Of a DNA stretch of 53,062 nt, positions 1 to 7,385 are shown one piece after another. The translations under genes and the position numbers were made by a program. Below the pieces are notes generated by a model. It searched no databases, was not told the origin of the DNA, and was given only the letters and a program-made list of their open reading frames with translations. Origin of the DNA: Prevotella sp. (lineage in GTDB: Bacteria > Bacteroidota > Bacteroidia > Bacteroidales > Bacteroidaceae). The stretch is from assembly GCA_017478025.1 (NCBI GenBank), contig JAFVGZ010000010.1:1-53062 (forward strand). The letters are read 5' to 3'. The first letter of the stretch is position 1. Each line of letters opens with the position of its first letter.

Positions 1-149
1 ACGAGGAGTAGCTCCCTGTGTGAAGAAAAGAAACATTTAGTATCGCAAGATACATGATTATAGTTTTTTGTAAGTGCGGCGCCACTACATTAAAGTCCGC
101 GAGGATGCATCGGGTGCCGCAAAAGATTGAAATTTATTGAAAAGAAATT
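1..149. other. Left edge, no complete gene
   Basis: No complete gene is visible. Plus frame 1 is open from base 1 to a TGA at 55-57 and could be the last codons of an upstream gene, but 18 codons are too few to identify. Bases 77-84 and 113-120 can pair (GCGGCGCC with GGTGCCGC), and the 11-mer GTCCGCGAGGA occurs at 95-105 and again inside the terminator at 160-170. The stretch is probably a 3' untranslated region or a small structured RNA leading into that terminator. Confidence 0.3.
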
Positions 150-187
150 ACGGCGACTTGTCCGCGAGGACAGGCCGCCGTTTTTTT
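150..187 (+). terminator. Intrinsic terminator of the upstream unit
   Basis: A GC-rich hairpin (ACGGCG at 150-155 with CGCCGT at 176-181, inner GTCC/GGAC around a GCGA tetraloop) runs into seven T residues at 181-187. This is a textbook rho-independent terminator for transcription entering from the left. Confidence 0.8.
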
Positions 188-190
188 AAA

Positions 191-252
191 AACCTCTCCC
201 CGGCCCTCCCCCAAGAAACCTCTCCCCAGCCCTCCCCCAAGGGGAGGGAGAT
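191..252. repeat. CC-rich dispersed repeat, two tandem copies
   Basis: Two near-identical 25-bp copies (191-215 and 217-241) of a CCTCTCCCC...CCCTCCCCC sequence are followed by GGGGAGGGAG, so the block can fold on itself. Relatives lie at 5537-5564, 5679-5704, 13929-13993, 14069-14103, 21850-21884 and 29637-29670, always between genes. Confidence 0.7.
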
Positions 253-398
253 GGTAATCGGAGGAGGGAATGGAAAGAAATTATAGGTGGATGGAAAGAA
301 ATTAGCAAGAATGAGAATAATAAGCTGGCGCATGAAGGGGAAGGGACAGCAATTGGGAGGATGATGGAAAGAAATTAGCAAGAATGAGAATAATTTAG

Positions 399-492
399 GC
401 TGGCGCAGTTGGAGATAAAAAGAAAGAAATTATTATAATTAAGATAATTAGGCTGGCGCAGTTGGAGTGCTCAGTTACGATAATTATATTAA
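399..492. repeat. Direct repeat, left copy (partner at 1317-1410)
   Basis: About 94 bp containing two GCTGGCGCAGTTGGAG cores and the tract GTGCTCAGTTACGATAATTA. It is repeated almost identically exactly 918 bp downstream, so the pair brackets the secreted protein gene at 584-1183. Confidence 0.75.
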
Positions 493-558
493 TTCTTCGC
501 TCATTTCTTTCTTTTTATAGGTGCTCAGGCGCTTCGCGGAGTCTAATAATTTCTGTCT
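421..558. repeat. MITE-like element, left copy
   Basis: The ends are AGAAAGAAATTA (421-432) and TAATTTCTGTCT (547-558), an 11/12 inverted match. The core GGCTGGCGCAGTTGGAG lies between. It has no coding capacity. A cleaner sister with perfect 12-bp ends is at 1339-1428. Confidence 0.5.
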
Positions 559-583
559 AAAAATATCATCTCTAATTTCTGTC

Positions 584-1183
584 CTACTTTGTCTGCGCGC
601 CAAGGGCGTTGAACTCCTGGTCGCCCTTGACGATGATGAGCTTGCCGTCTTTGTAGAACTTGCCGTTCTTCTTTGCTTCCTCTGTTGTCTCTGCGTTGTT
701 GATATTTGTAGTGCCGGAACTGCTCTTGATTGAGCTTACAGCATCGCCCTTGAGCTTGATGGATGTGGAAGCGATAGTCACGTTGCGCCTGTGGTCAATG
801 ATCTTCAGAGTGAGGACATCCTCATAGACCGTGTTAACCTCGTGTGGGTTATAGATGATCTTCAGGCGATACCTGCGTGTGCCCGGCTTCTCCGTGAGCT
901 GATAGCTTATTGACGGGTCAACGATGAAATAGTCGGTGTTGGTGTAAGCATTGAAGTTGACGTCAAAGTTGTAGTAGTTTTCAACATCGTTCACGTTCAC
1001 GTACCATATCTTGTCGCCCACTTGGGTGAACTCCCAAATGGTGTTGCCATTGACGGAGTCAACAATAGGACCCGCAGTGGTGGCAGATTCAAGCTTGTTG
1101 AACCACTGCGTGCCGCCTAATGTCTGTGCCATGCTTGCCGTTGCGAGCAGCATGGTTGCCATTAATAGTGATGCCTTCTTCAT
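584..1183 (-). CDS. Small secreted protein, unknown function
   Basis: A 199-residue protein with a clear signal peptide (Lys-Lys, hydrophobic core, A-x-A cut before Q20). The body from about residue 70 to 155 is rich in alternating beta-strand patterns and reads like one immunoglobulin-like domain (LKIIYNP..., LTLKIID...). The C-terminus has a Gly-Lys-Leu-Ile-Ile-Val-Lys segment followed by NALGAQTK, resembling short tails seen on secreted Prevotella proteins, so export by T9SS is possible. ATG is preceded by a purine-rich AAAGGAG. The gene stands alone, with a promoter at 1219-1226, and is bracketed by long direct repeats. I do not recognise a family and assign no function. Confidence 0.8.
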   Translation of the reverse strand: MKKASLLMATMLLATASMAQTLGGTQWFNKLESATTAGPIVDSVNGNTIWEFTQVGDKIWYVNVNDVENYYNFDVNFNAYTNTDYFIVDPSISYQLTEKPGTRRYRLKIIYNPHEVNTVYEDVLTLKIIDHRRNVTIASTSIKLKGDAVSSIKSSSGTTNINNAETTEEAKKNGKFYKDGKLIIVKGDQEFNALGAQTK

Positions 1184-1218
1184 ATCATCTCCTTTTAGTG
1201 ATGCCGTTATCTTGAGCG

Positions 1219-1226
1219 CAAAGATA
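1219..1226 (-). promoter_or_regulatory. -7 element for the small secreted protein
   Basis: Read on the minus strand this is TATCTTTG, a full match to the Bacteroidetes TAnnTTTG element, 36 bases ahead of the ATG. No good TTTG is seen at the expected -33 position, so it is a partial match. Confidence 0.5.
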
Positions 1227-1316
1227 ACACAAAATCTTCATATTATAGCCTTTTCGGGCTTATTTTAACATTGTTTTGATTTAGGGGAAACTTGAAATTA
1301 TAATTAAGATAATTAG

Positions 1317-1410
1317 GCTGGCGCAGTTGGAGATAAAAAGACAGAAATTAGAATATTTAAAATAATTATGCTGGCGCAGTTGGAGTGCTCAGTTACGATA
1401 ATTATCCTAA
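1317..1410. repeat. Direct repeat, right copy (partner at 399-492)
   Basis: Matches 399-492 at a constant 918-bp offset, including both GCTGGCGCAG cores and GTGCTCAGTTACGATAATTA. It lies upstream of the small secreted protein. Confidence 0.75.
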
Positions 1411-1428
1411 TTATAATAATTTCTGTCT
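1339..1428. repeat. MITE-like element, right copy
   Basis: A 90-bp segment with perfect 12-bp inverted ends (AGACAGAAATTA at 1339-1350, TAATTTCTGTCT at 1417-1428) around one GCTGGCGCAG core. It is non-coding and AT-rich. A further TAATTTCTGTCT follows at about 1443-1454. No target-site duplication was obvious. Confidence 0.5.
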
Positions 1429-1454
1429 AAAAATATCATCAATAATTTCTGTCT

Positions 1455-1515
1455 AAAAATATCTTCTTCTATCTCCTTCTAACTCCTTTTATATTCTTCA
1501 AACTCCTTCAACCTT
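1455..1515. other. Pyrimidine-rich tract downstream of ATPase gene
   Basis: Plus strand is strongly C/T with repeated ACTCCTT motifs. It lies directly after the stop of the minus-strand ATPase gene. No terminator hairpin is visible. Confidence 0.4.
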
Positions 1516-2640
1516 TTACAGTCGTCTGAGCCACATGGCGAAGAAACGGTCATAGACGATGTAGCCGTCATGGTATTGGTAGATAAACTGATTCTCTGTG
1601 AGACTGTTTAATGCCATCTTAACACTGCTGAGTGCTGGGAGCCGGTATTTGCTGATGAAAGACTGAGACATGGGAGACTTGACGTGCTGCTCGTGGGCAA
1701 TGGCCAGTAGCAAGGCCGCCTGATTAGACGTTAGTGACGAGTAGTAGTTCTCGAATGCAACTTCCTCCTCGTTAATCAGTTCGCTGATAGTCCAGTCAAT
1801 ATCGGTGTTGGCAATATCAACTGGTTGGTTACTGTATATACGGTTCAATATGGTCTGAACGTACCATGTCTGTCCGTCCACCTTGTTATATAGATAATGG
1901 AATACAGATTCTGGCAATACCTGTCCTCGCTTTTGGAACATTGCGTTGGCGAACCTGTAGTACACTTCTTCGTTGATTTCCTTGATATTGACAATCTGGG
2001 CACCTTGATAGAATGGGCGCTCAGGTGATAGGAACATATCTGACATCATGTGTTGCTTGCTGCCAGCAAAGATGAAATACACATTGGGCACAAATTGAAT
2101 GAACGAACGTAATAGTGCCTCAGTATCAGTATTGGGGTATTTCGTTATCTGCTGAAATTCGTCGATGGCAATATAACAACGTTTTTTCGATTGATTGAGG
2201 TATTCGAAGATACGCTGCAAAGAACGCTCTTCCTGACTTTTCACAATGTCAAGCGAGAATGTCGGTACACCTGTGTTTGCATCAAAAGTCATCGAAGGCC
2301 GGAAGGCACTGAAGAAGTCCTGCACCTTGCGCAACGCTGTCTGGGATGGAGTGTCAAGCCTGCCAAGAACATTTCGGGCCATCTGTTGGATAAACTGTTC
2401 GAGCGTCCTTGTGGCCAGGATGTCAAAGTAGATACAGCAGGTATCAGGCTGTCGTTCCTTTATTTTTGCAAACACATGGTGGATAAGCCCCGTCTTGCCA
2501 ATTCTTCGGGGGGCGATGAGCGTGATGTTTCGCTCATTGTCCAAGCCATTTATGATTTTTTCTGTTTCATTCTCTCTGTCGCAGAAGTATTGCGACCCCT
2601 TGTATCCATACACGACAAACGGGTTGTTCAGTTCCTTCAT
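1516..2640 (-). CDS. Archaeal-type ATPase (ATPase_2 family)
   Basis: A 374-residue P-loop ATPase. Walker A is APRRIGKT (residues 43-50) and Walker B is CYIAIDEF (155-162, D160-E161). The N-terminal YGYKGSQYFCDRENE segment and the C-terminal winged-helix-like part (about 285-374, ending in FAMWLRRL) are typical of the archaeal-ATPase family that is abundant in Bacteroidales. Its cellular role is not established; a STAND-like or regulatory ATPase is the usual suggestion. The open frame extends 10 codons further (to 2670), but that part runs through a hairpin right after the likely promoter, so I start at the second Met (2640, MKELNNPF). It stands next to another ATPase gene with its own promoter. 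Confidence 0.85.
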   Translation of the reverse strand: MKELNNPFVVYGYKGSQYFCDRENETEKIINGLDNERNITLIAPRRIGKTGLIHHVFAKIKERQPDTCCIYFDILATRTLEQFIQQMARNVLGRLDTPSQTALRKVQDFFSAFRPSMTFDANTGVPTFSLDIVKSQEERSLQRIFEYLNQSKKRCYIAIDEFQQITKYPNTDTEALLRSFIQFVPNVYFIFAGSKQHMMSDMFLSPERPFYQGAQIVNIKEINEEVYYRFANAMFQKRGQVLPESVFHYLYNKVDGQTWYVQTILNRIYSNQPVDIANTDIDWTISELINEEEVAFENYYSSLTSNQAALLLAIAHEQHVKSPMSQSFISKYRLPALSSVKMALNSLTENQFIYQYHDGYIVYDRFFAMWLRRL

Positions 2641-2646
2641 ATTATA

Positions 2647-2674
2647 CGCTTCATGTTTTATGAAGCGCAAAATA
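2647..2674 (-). promoter_or_regulatory. Promoter-proximal hairpin of the ATPase gene
   Basis: CGCTTCAT (2647-2654) and ATGAAGCG (2660-2667) form an 8-bp stem with a 5-base loop, between a near -7 motif (TATTTTG on the minus strand, 2668-2674) and the ATG at 2640. It would sit at or near the 5' end of the mRNA and could act as a binding site or a stabilising structure. Confidence 0.45.
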
Positions 2675-2784
2675 CGTCATTTTTTCTGAATCTACCAAAT
2701 ATTTTGTGTTTTTTTAGCAAATTCTTTGTGGGCATTCGTGTTACAAAAGGACAGAAAATATTATTTCGACTTTCGCAAGTGGGA

Positions 2785-2835
2785 AAACGCCCTGCAGGGG
2801 CAAAAGCTTATAGCCCAAGGCATCGCCTTGGGTAT
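2785..2835. repeat. REP-like palindromic element
   Basis: Two adjacent palindromes, CGCCCTGCAGGGGC (2788-2801) and CCCAAGGCATCGCCTTGGG (2814-2832), joined by AAAAGCTTATAG. The same two-palindrome layout recurs at 8042-8087 and 20324-20367. Confidence 0.75.
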
Positions 2836-2882
2836 TAATGTGCATATTTCTGTCAAAAAATATCGCCATAGGTGCTGGAATG

Positions 2883-4262
2883 TCAGACGGATTCCAATTC
2901 CGGTAATATCACAGACTCTTCGCCCTGCTCATTTTGAAGGAACATGCAATAATAAATAGGTAGATAGGTTACGCCTTTTTTCATGAATGTCTCTCGCTCA
3001 TTAGAAAAAACGATGGCACGATTAATGCCGTAATCGGGCGTTTTGAGGAAATTGGTGAGCGCACTGTGCTCCGTATAGTCCTTTCCGGATTTTATCTCTA
3101 TGGGAAGCACAGTCAATTCCTCATAGTTGTCAATCAGGAAATCCACCTCGCCCTTTTTCTTGTTATCATAATAGTGCAATTTGAAACCATGAGCAGCAAG
3201 CTCCTGTGCAACAACAGACTCATATACTGTACCGAGATTGATGCTCTTATTGTCTTGTAATACTGCGTTGACGTTCAATTCATAGAGGAGATTGGTCAAT
3301 AATCCCACATCGTTGAGGTATAGCTTCACCAACTTCTTTTGGTCTGACTCTGCAAGTGGAAAGCAGGGGTTACTGATGGCTGACACTTCCAGGGCAACGC
3401 CTGAATTGGTTAGATATTCAAATTCGTCGGCATAGTCGGCAAAGGTTTTGCCGGCCTTCCCCTCTATGTTCTTATATACAATGCGTTTCTTCTTGTTTTC
3501 CAGATTACTGGGGATGAGGTCATATATCTTGCGAATCTTCAGTTTGTGCCCCTCGTCATATTGCGAAGCATCAATGCGATAGAGATTGTGAATATCCCTG
3601 TGCGTCTGTCTGACCCGCACCATATTTCTGTCAGCCAGATAATTATTTATGGCTTCAGGTAATCCTCCGACAAGCAGATAGTATTGAAAGCGCTTTAGCA
3701 AGATGTTATGGGTGCTCTCATCCAAAGATTGTTCATGGATGAAGTGCTCACGTATGTTTTCTATCCATTCCTTGCTAATGCCTGTGGCCCAGAGAAACTC
3801 TTCAAAGTCAAGAGGATACATCTGCGCAATTGTCACACTTCCAAGTGGTACGGAAGGCGTTTCCGACAGGGCGACACCTAACTGGGAACCGCTTGCGATA
3901 AAGCGGTATCGTGACTCCTGATTGAGAAACTTTAGAAGAGTCATCAGATGAGGGTAACTTTGAATCTCATCCAAGAAAATCAACGTGTCAGTTTTGTCAC
4001 CTAAAGGATCTGTATAGAAATTGCTCAAACGCATATACAGGTCATTGGTAGTATGAACATCTGCAAAAACCTGCTCTCCTTCCGCATCTTCCTTAAGATT
4101 GATTTCCACGAAATGTGTGAATAGTTTCTGTCCGACATAACGAACAAGATAAGACTTGCCTATCTGTCGGGCACCATTAACGAGTAGAATCTTATTAGGC
4201 TCTTCCTTGAGGAAGGTCGTCAGAAATGAAGTGAATTTACGTTCGAGCATAATCATATTCAT
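2883..4262 (-). CDS. AAA_14 / DUF4143 ATPase
   Basis: About 459 residues. The N-terminal AAA domain has Walker A NGARQIGKS and Walker B TLIFLDEIQS. The C-terminal half has the DUF4143 pattern: YESVVAQEL followed by GEVDFLID and then LPIEIKSG, the D...ExK signature of a PD-(D/E)xK nuclease-like fold. Such proteins are common in many copies in Bacteroidales and their role is still unclear; a defence or toxin-like role has been proposed but not shown. Possible starts are 4277, 4262, 4256 and 4250. The -7 element at 4275-4282 rules out 4277, and 4262 is the first Met after it; 4250 (MLERKF) is also plausible. The upstream CGGAATAAGT array is described separately. Confidence 0.85.
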   Translation of the reverse strand: MNMIMLERKFTSFLTTFLKEEPNKILLVNGARQIGKSYLVRYVGQKLFTHFVEINLKEDAEGEQVFADVHTTNDLYMRLSNFYTDPLGDKTDTLIFLDEIQSYPHLMTLLKFLNQESRYRFIASGSQLGVALSETPSVPLGSVTIAQMYPLDFEEFLWATGISKEWIENIREHFIHEQSLDESTHNILLKRFQYYLLVGGLPEAINNYLADRNMVRVRQTHRDIHNLYRIDASQYDEGHKLKIRKIYDLIPSNLENKKKRIVYKNIEGKAGKTFADYADEFEYLTNSGVALEVSAISNPCFPLAESDQKKLVKLYLNDVGLLTNLLYELNVNAVLQDNKSINLGTVYESVVAQELAAHGFKLHYYDNKKKGEVDFLIDNYEELTVLPIEIKSGKDYTEHSALTNFLKTPDYGINRAIVFSNERETFMKKGVTYLPIYYCMFLQNEQGEESVILPELESV

Positions 4263-4274
4263 TGGTATCTGCGG

Positions 4275-4282
4275 CAAAATTA
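4275..4282 (-). promoter_or_regulatory. -7 element of the DUF4143 ATPase gene
   Basis: Minus-strand TAATTTTG fits TAnnTTTG and lies about 13 bases before the likely ATG, so the leader would be very short. The -33 region is weak, which would fit an activator acting from the repeat array just upstream. Confidence 0.5.
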
Positions 4283-4315
4283 CGTTAAATTATTCATTTA
4301 AGCAAGAGATAATCT

Positions 4316-4423
4316 ACTTATTCCGCCTTTTTAATGCTAATTTTATCCACTTATTCCGTTTTCAAGGCTCCAAATTAATCCACTTATTCCGTTTTCTGGA
4401 GATGCGTTTGCTCACTTATTCCG
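4316..4423 (-). repeat. Four CGGAATAAGT repeats at ~33-bp spacing
   Basis: On the plus strand ACTTATTCCG occurs at 4316-4325, 4349-4358, 4382-4391 and 4414-4423, i.e. steps of 33, 33 and 32 bp. The last three copies are followed by TTTT and the two middle ones preceded by TCC. The array lies from about -45 to -155 relative to the ATPase start of transcription. Regular spacing of about three helical turns suggests binding sites on one face of the DNA. Confidence 0.75.
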
Positions 4424-4477
4424 TTTTAATCTGCCGAATTGAGAGTTTTGTGCGCCCCTGACGGAGCAGAGATGTAG

Positions 4478-4516
4478 GGAAAAAAAACAAGCCCAGGGAT
4501 GAGCCTTGGGCTTGTT
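4478..4516 (-). terminator. Intrinsic terminator of cysK
   Basis: AACAAGCCCA (from 4486) pairs with TGGGCTTGTT (to 4516) and, read on the minus strand, is followed by eight T residues (plus-strand A at 4480-4487). It lies 57 bases past the cysK stop. Confidence 0.85.
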
Positions 4517-4572
4517 CGCATTTGTTGTGTTTGTTATGTTGTAATGCCCCTTGTGGGTGTGGGGGCTGGCGT

Positions 4573-5517
4573 TTACAGTGGGTAGTCCTCGAAGGCGTAG
4601 AGGACTGTGGAGAGGTAACGCTCGCCGGTGTCGGGGAGGAGTGCTACGATCTTCTTGCCCTTGTTCTCGGGGCGCTTAGCGAGCTGGATGGCTCCTGCGA
4701 GTGCTGCGCCTGATGAGATACCTACGAGCAGTCCCTCGGTCTTGGCTACCTCGCGGGCTGTGCGGATTGCATCATCGTTGTCTATGTCCAGCACCTCGTC
4801 GATGTAGTCACCCTTGTAGGTCTTAGGTATGAAGCCTGCACCGATACCCTGTATCTTGTGTGCTCCGCTGGGCTTGCCGTTGAGCACGGCAGATGTGGCG
4901 GGCTCTACGGCATACACCTTCACGTTGGCGTTCTGCTCCTTCAGGTAGCGTGCCACGCCGCTGACGGTACCGCCGGTGCCCACGCCTGCCACGAAGATAT
5001 CCACGGTGCCGTCGGTGTCGCGCCATATCTCAGGGCCTGTGGTAGCATAGTGCTTCTCGGGGTTGGCCTCGTTCTCAAACTGCTGCAGTATGACAGAGCC
5101 TGGTATGGAGTCACGCAGCTCTTCGGCAGCCTTGATGGCACCCTTCATGCCGTCCTTGCCTGATGTGAGGCGCACCTCCGCACCGTAAGCCTTTACGAGG
5201 CTGCGGCGCTCCACGCTCATCGTCTCGGGCATGGTGAGGATAAGGTGATAGCCCTTCACGGCGCTGACCAAAGCCAGACCCACGCCGGTGTTGCCTGATG
5301 TGGGCTCGATGATGGTGGCACCGGGCTTGAGGAGACCTTTCTTCTCGGCATCCTCAATCATTGCCAGTGCGATGCGGTCCTTCACGGAACCGCCTGGGTT
5401 AAAGAACTCTACCTTTGCTACCAAAGGTGTTTCCAGGCCGTTGGCCTTTGAGATTTTCTCAAGTGAGAGCAGCGGCGTATTGCCGATGAGCTCAAGAAGT
5501 GATTTTGCTATTGCCAT
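4573..5517 (-). CDS. cysK: Cysteine synthase A (O-acetylserine sulfhydrylase)
   Basis: 314 residues, the usual CysK length. It makes L-cysteine from O-acetylserine and sulfide with pyridoxal phosphate in the cytoplasm. Visible motifs: the PLP lysine in NPGGSVKDR (about residue 47), the substrate loop TSGNTG (about 74-79), the phosphate-binding GVGTGGT (about 178-184), the SSGAA serine that contacts the PLP ring (about 268-272) and [11 protein letters not shown] near the end. The frame stays open 39 codons upstream to 5634, but that part is translated repeat DNA and even overlaps the promoter; [15 protein letters not shown] is the normal CysK start. It has its own promoter (5632-5663) and terminator, next to metY, together forming a sulfur assimilation cluster. 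Confidence 0.97.
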   Translation of the reverse strand: MAIAKSLLELIGNTPLLSLEKISKANGLETPLVAKVEFFNPGGSVKDRIALAMIEDAEKKGLLKPGATIIEPTSGNTGVGLALVSAVKGYHLILTMPETMSVERRSLVKAYGAEVRLTSGKDGMKGAIKAAEELRDSIPGSVILQQFENEANPEKHYATTGPEIWRDTDGTVDIFVAGVGTGGTVSGVARYLKEQNANVKVYAVEPATSAVLNGKPSGAHKIQGIGAGFIPKTYKGDYIDEVLDIDNDDAIRTAREVAKTEGLLVGISSGAALAGAIQLAKRPENKGKKIVALLPDTGERYLSTVLYAFEDYPL

Positions 5518-5536
5518 GATGATAATAATAATTGAA

Positions 5537-5617
5537 GCCCCCCTCCAGCTCCCCGGGGGAGGGTAGTGTGATATGGGGGAATTATGAATTTTGAATTTTG
5601 AATTATTAATTTTGCAT
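5537..5617. repeat. CC-rich inverted repeat plus AT-rich repeat in cysK leader
   Basis: GCCCCCCTCC...GGGGGAGGG (5537-5564) belongs to the CC-rich family seen elsewhere, and GAATTTTGAATTTTGAATTA (from about 5586) is a second kind of dispersed repeat. Both lie inside the approximately 110-base untranslated leader of cysK and could fold. Confidence 0.6.
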
Positions 5618-5631
5618 TGCCAAAGCATGTG

Positions 5632-5663
5632 CAAAGGTACTGCCTTTTCACCATTCAGGCAAT
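5632..5663 (-). promoter_or_regulatory. cysK promoter
   Basis: Minus-strand TACCTTTG (5639 to 5632) is a perfect -7 element; ATTG at 5663-5660, 20 bases upstream, serves as a 3/4 match to the -33 TTTG. Confidence 0.65.
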
Positions 5664-5678
5664 ACCATAAGTTTGTTA

Positions 5679-5704
5679 TTTTCTCCCCTCGGTGGGGGAG
5701 GGGG
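5679..5704. repeat. CC-rich inverted repeat after metY
   Basis: CTCCCCTC and GGGGGAGGGGG pair imperfectly immediately after the metY stop, upstream of the cysK promoter. On the minus strand it is followed by AAAATAA rather than T's, so it is a weak terminator candidate. Confidence 0.45.
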
Positions 5705-6997
5705 TTATATCTTAGCTAATGCCTGGTCGAGGTCTGCTATGATGTCGTCGATGTGCTCTACGCCTATTGACAGTCTTACCGTGGTCGGTGTGATGTGCTG
5801 CTGTGCGAGTTCCTCTGGGCTGAGCTGTGAGTGTGTTGTCGTGGCGGGGTGTATCACGAGTGACTTCACGTCGGCCACGTTAGCCAGCAGAGAGAAGATC
5901 TGGAGCGAGTCGATGAATTTCCATGCGTCTTCCTGTGTGCCGTTGATCTCGAAGGTGAAGATGCTGCCTGCTCCCTTTGGGAAATACTTCTGATAGAGAG
6001 CGTTATCCTTGTGTGTGGGCAGCGATGGGTGGCTTACGCTCTTCACCTTCGGATGCTTTGACAGGTAATCGACAACCTTCAGCGCGTTCTCCACATGGCG
6101 CTCTATGCGCAGCGGCAGTGACTCCACGCCCTGCAGGAGAATCCAGGCGTTGAATGGCGAGATGGTGGCACCGGTGTCACGCAGTATGACGGCACGGATG
6201 CGTGTCACGAAGGCGGCGGCTCCTGCCACGTCTGCAAAGACGGCACCGTGATAGGATGGGTCTGGCTTTGCTATGGATGGGTACTTGTCGGCATTGGCCT
6301 TCCAGTCAAACTTACCGGCGTCCACTATCACACCGCCGAGGCTTGAGCCGTGACCGCCGATGAACTTTGTGGCGCTATGCACCACCACATCGGCTCCGTG
6401 CTCTATAGGCCGGAACACGATGGGGGCGAAGGTGTTGTCAACAATCAGGATTGTGTTGTGTTTGTGTGCTATCTCTGCTATTGCGTCGATGTTGACAACG
6501 TCTGAGTTTGGGTTGCCGAATGTCTCCACATACACGGCCTTTGTGTTTGGCTTGATAGCCGCCTCCACAGCCTGCAGGTCGCTTACATCCACGATGTCAT
6601 AGCTTACGCCCTGAGTGGAGAGAGTATGTGTGATGAGATTGTAGGAGCCGCCATAGAGGTTGTCTGCTGCCACGATGTGGTCGCCGTTGCGAGCGATGTT
6701 CTGCAGGGCGTATGTGATAGCTGCTGCTCCAGAAGCCACTGCCAGGCCGGCCACGCCACCCTCCAGAGCTGCCACGCGATCCTCAAAGACACCCTGTGTG
6801 GAGTTTGTGAGGCGGCCATAGATGTTGCCGGCATCGCGAAGGCCGAAACGGTCGGCAGCATGCTGTGAGTTGTGGAACACGTATGATGTGGTCTGATAGA
6901 TAGGCACGGCGCGTGAGTCCGTTGTTGGGTCCGCTACTTCCTGGCCAACATGAAGGGCCAGAGTCTCAACGTGAAGATTCTTGTTTTCTGTACTCAT
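5705..6997 (-). CDS. metY: O-acetylhomoserine sulfhydrylase (PLP-dependent)
   Basis: 430 residues, typical for MetY and longer than cystathionine gamma-synthases (~380-400). It belongs to the Cys/Met metabolism PLP family. The PLP lysine is K211 in [10 protein letters not shown] and the ring-nitrogen aspartate is D187 in [19 protein letters not shown] near residues 28-41 and the long insert [22 protein letters not shown] are characteristic of the O-acetylhomoserine aminocarboxypropyltransferase branch, which makes homocysteine from O-acetylhomoserine and sulfide. The start [16 protein letters not shown] is standard and AAAGGAAAA precedes it. It is transcribed from 7207-7239 through a roughly 200-base leader that carries an 8-bp tandem array. 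The divergent Lrp gene is a candidate regulator. Confidence 0.95.
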   Translation of the reverse strand: MSTENKNLHVETLALHVGQEVADPTTDSRAVPIYQTTSYVFHNSQHAADRFGLRDAGNIYGRLTNSTQGVFEDRVAALEGGVAGLAVASGAAAITYALQNIARNGDHIVAADNLYGGSYNLITHTLSTQGVSYDIVDVSDLQAVEAAIKPNTKAVYVETFGNPNSDVVNIDAIAEIAHKHNTILIVDNTFAPIVFRPIEHGADVVVHSATKFIGGHGSSLGGVIVDAGKFDWKANADKYPSIAKPDPSYHGAVFADVAGAAAFVTRIRAVILRDTGATISPFNAWILLQGVESLPLRIERHVENALKVVDYLSKHPKVKSVSHPSLPTHKDNALYQKYFPKGAGSIFTFEINGTQEDAWKFIDSLQIFSLLANVADVKSLVIHPATTTHSQLSPEELAQQHITPTTVRLSIGVEHIDDIIADLDQALAKI

Positions 6998-7050
6998 AGT
7001 TCTTTTCCTTTCTTTTTATTATTCCTTATTATATATATGTTTCGAGGTGT

Positions 7051-7187
7051 CGTTATTTCGTTATTTCGTTATGTCGTTAATTCGTTAATTCGTTAATTTG
7101 TTATTTCGTTAATTTGTTAATTCGTTCGCTCGGCACTTTGTGACGCTTGCGTAACATCGTGGAGCAAGAATTCGTTAATTTGTTAAT
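7051..7187. repeat. 8-bp tandem array in the metY leader
   Basis: Nine consecutive 8-bp units of type CGTTAATT (variants CGTTATTT, CGTTATGT, TGTTATTT, TGTTAATT) run from 7051 to 7122, and two more occur at 7172-7187 after a 49-bp non-repeat stretch. The array lies downstream of the metY promoter, so it is transcribed. Copy-number changes by slippage would alter leader length only. Confidence 0.8.
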
Positions 7188-7206
7188 TCGAACCGTTTTC
7201 TGGGTG

Positions 7207-7239
7207 CAAAGTTACGATGCGGAAGTGATATTTTCCAAT
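7207..7239 (-). promoter_or_regulatory. metY promoter
   Basis: Minus-strand TAACTTTG (7214 to 7207) is a perfect -7 element, with ATTG at 7239-7236, 21 bases upstream, as the -33 element. It is divergent from the lrp promoter; the two elements are only a few tens of bases apart and their -33 regions overlap. Confidence 0.6.
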
Positions 7240-7243
7240 AAAA

Positions 7244-7275
7244 CTTGTTTATTTCAGAAAATCTTTCTAACTTTG
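7244..7275 (+). promoter_or_regulatory. lrp-family regulator promoter
   Basis: CTTG (7244-7247), 20 bases, TAACTTTG (7268-7275). It faces away from the metY promoter, so one regulator bound around 7215-7250 could control both. A worn copy of the GCCCTGCAGG repeat lies in the leader near 7327-7340. Confidence 0.6.
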
Positions 7276-7385
7276 CGTCAAATTCGGAATATTATTCTGC
7301 TGTGTGCCCTGTAAGCAAGCGGAAAACGCCCTGCAGGTGCGCGATTGCGGAAATAGATTCTGTCTAAACAATAAAATTTATAGCA

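Larger units (their letters stand above)
254..583. other. Intergenic stretch of decayed dispersed repeats
   Basis: No gene is supported. The stretch holds several fragments of a repeat family marked by GGAAAGAAATTA and GCTGGCGCAG (around 270-340, 364-420 and 421-492). The short ORF at 521-733 overlaps the antisense of the secreted protein gene and has no homology-like features. Confidence 0.6.

Noticed and set aside
4316-4423. Possible short CRISPR array
   Set aside because: The repeats are only 10 bp and the intervening sequences are AT-rich and not spacer-like; no cas genes are present.
5518-5634. N-terminal extension of CysK by 39 codons
   Set aside because: It is translated repeat DNA and overlaps the promoter -7 element; normal CysK starts at 5517.
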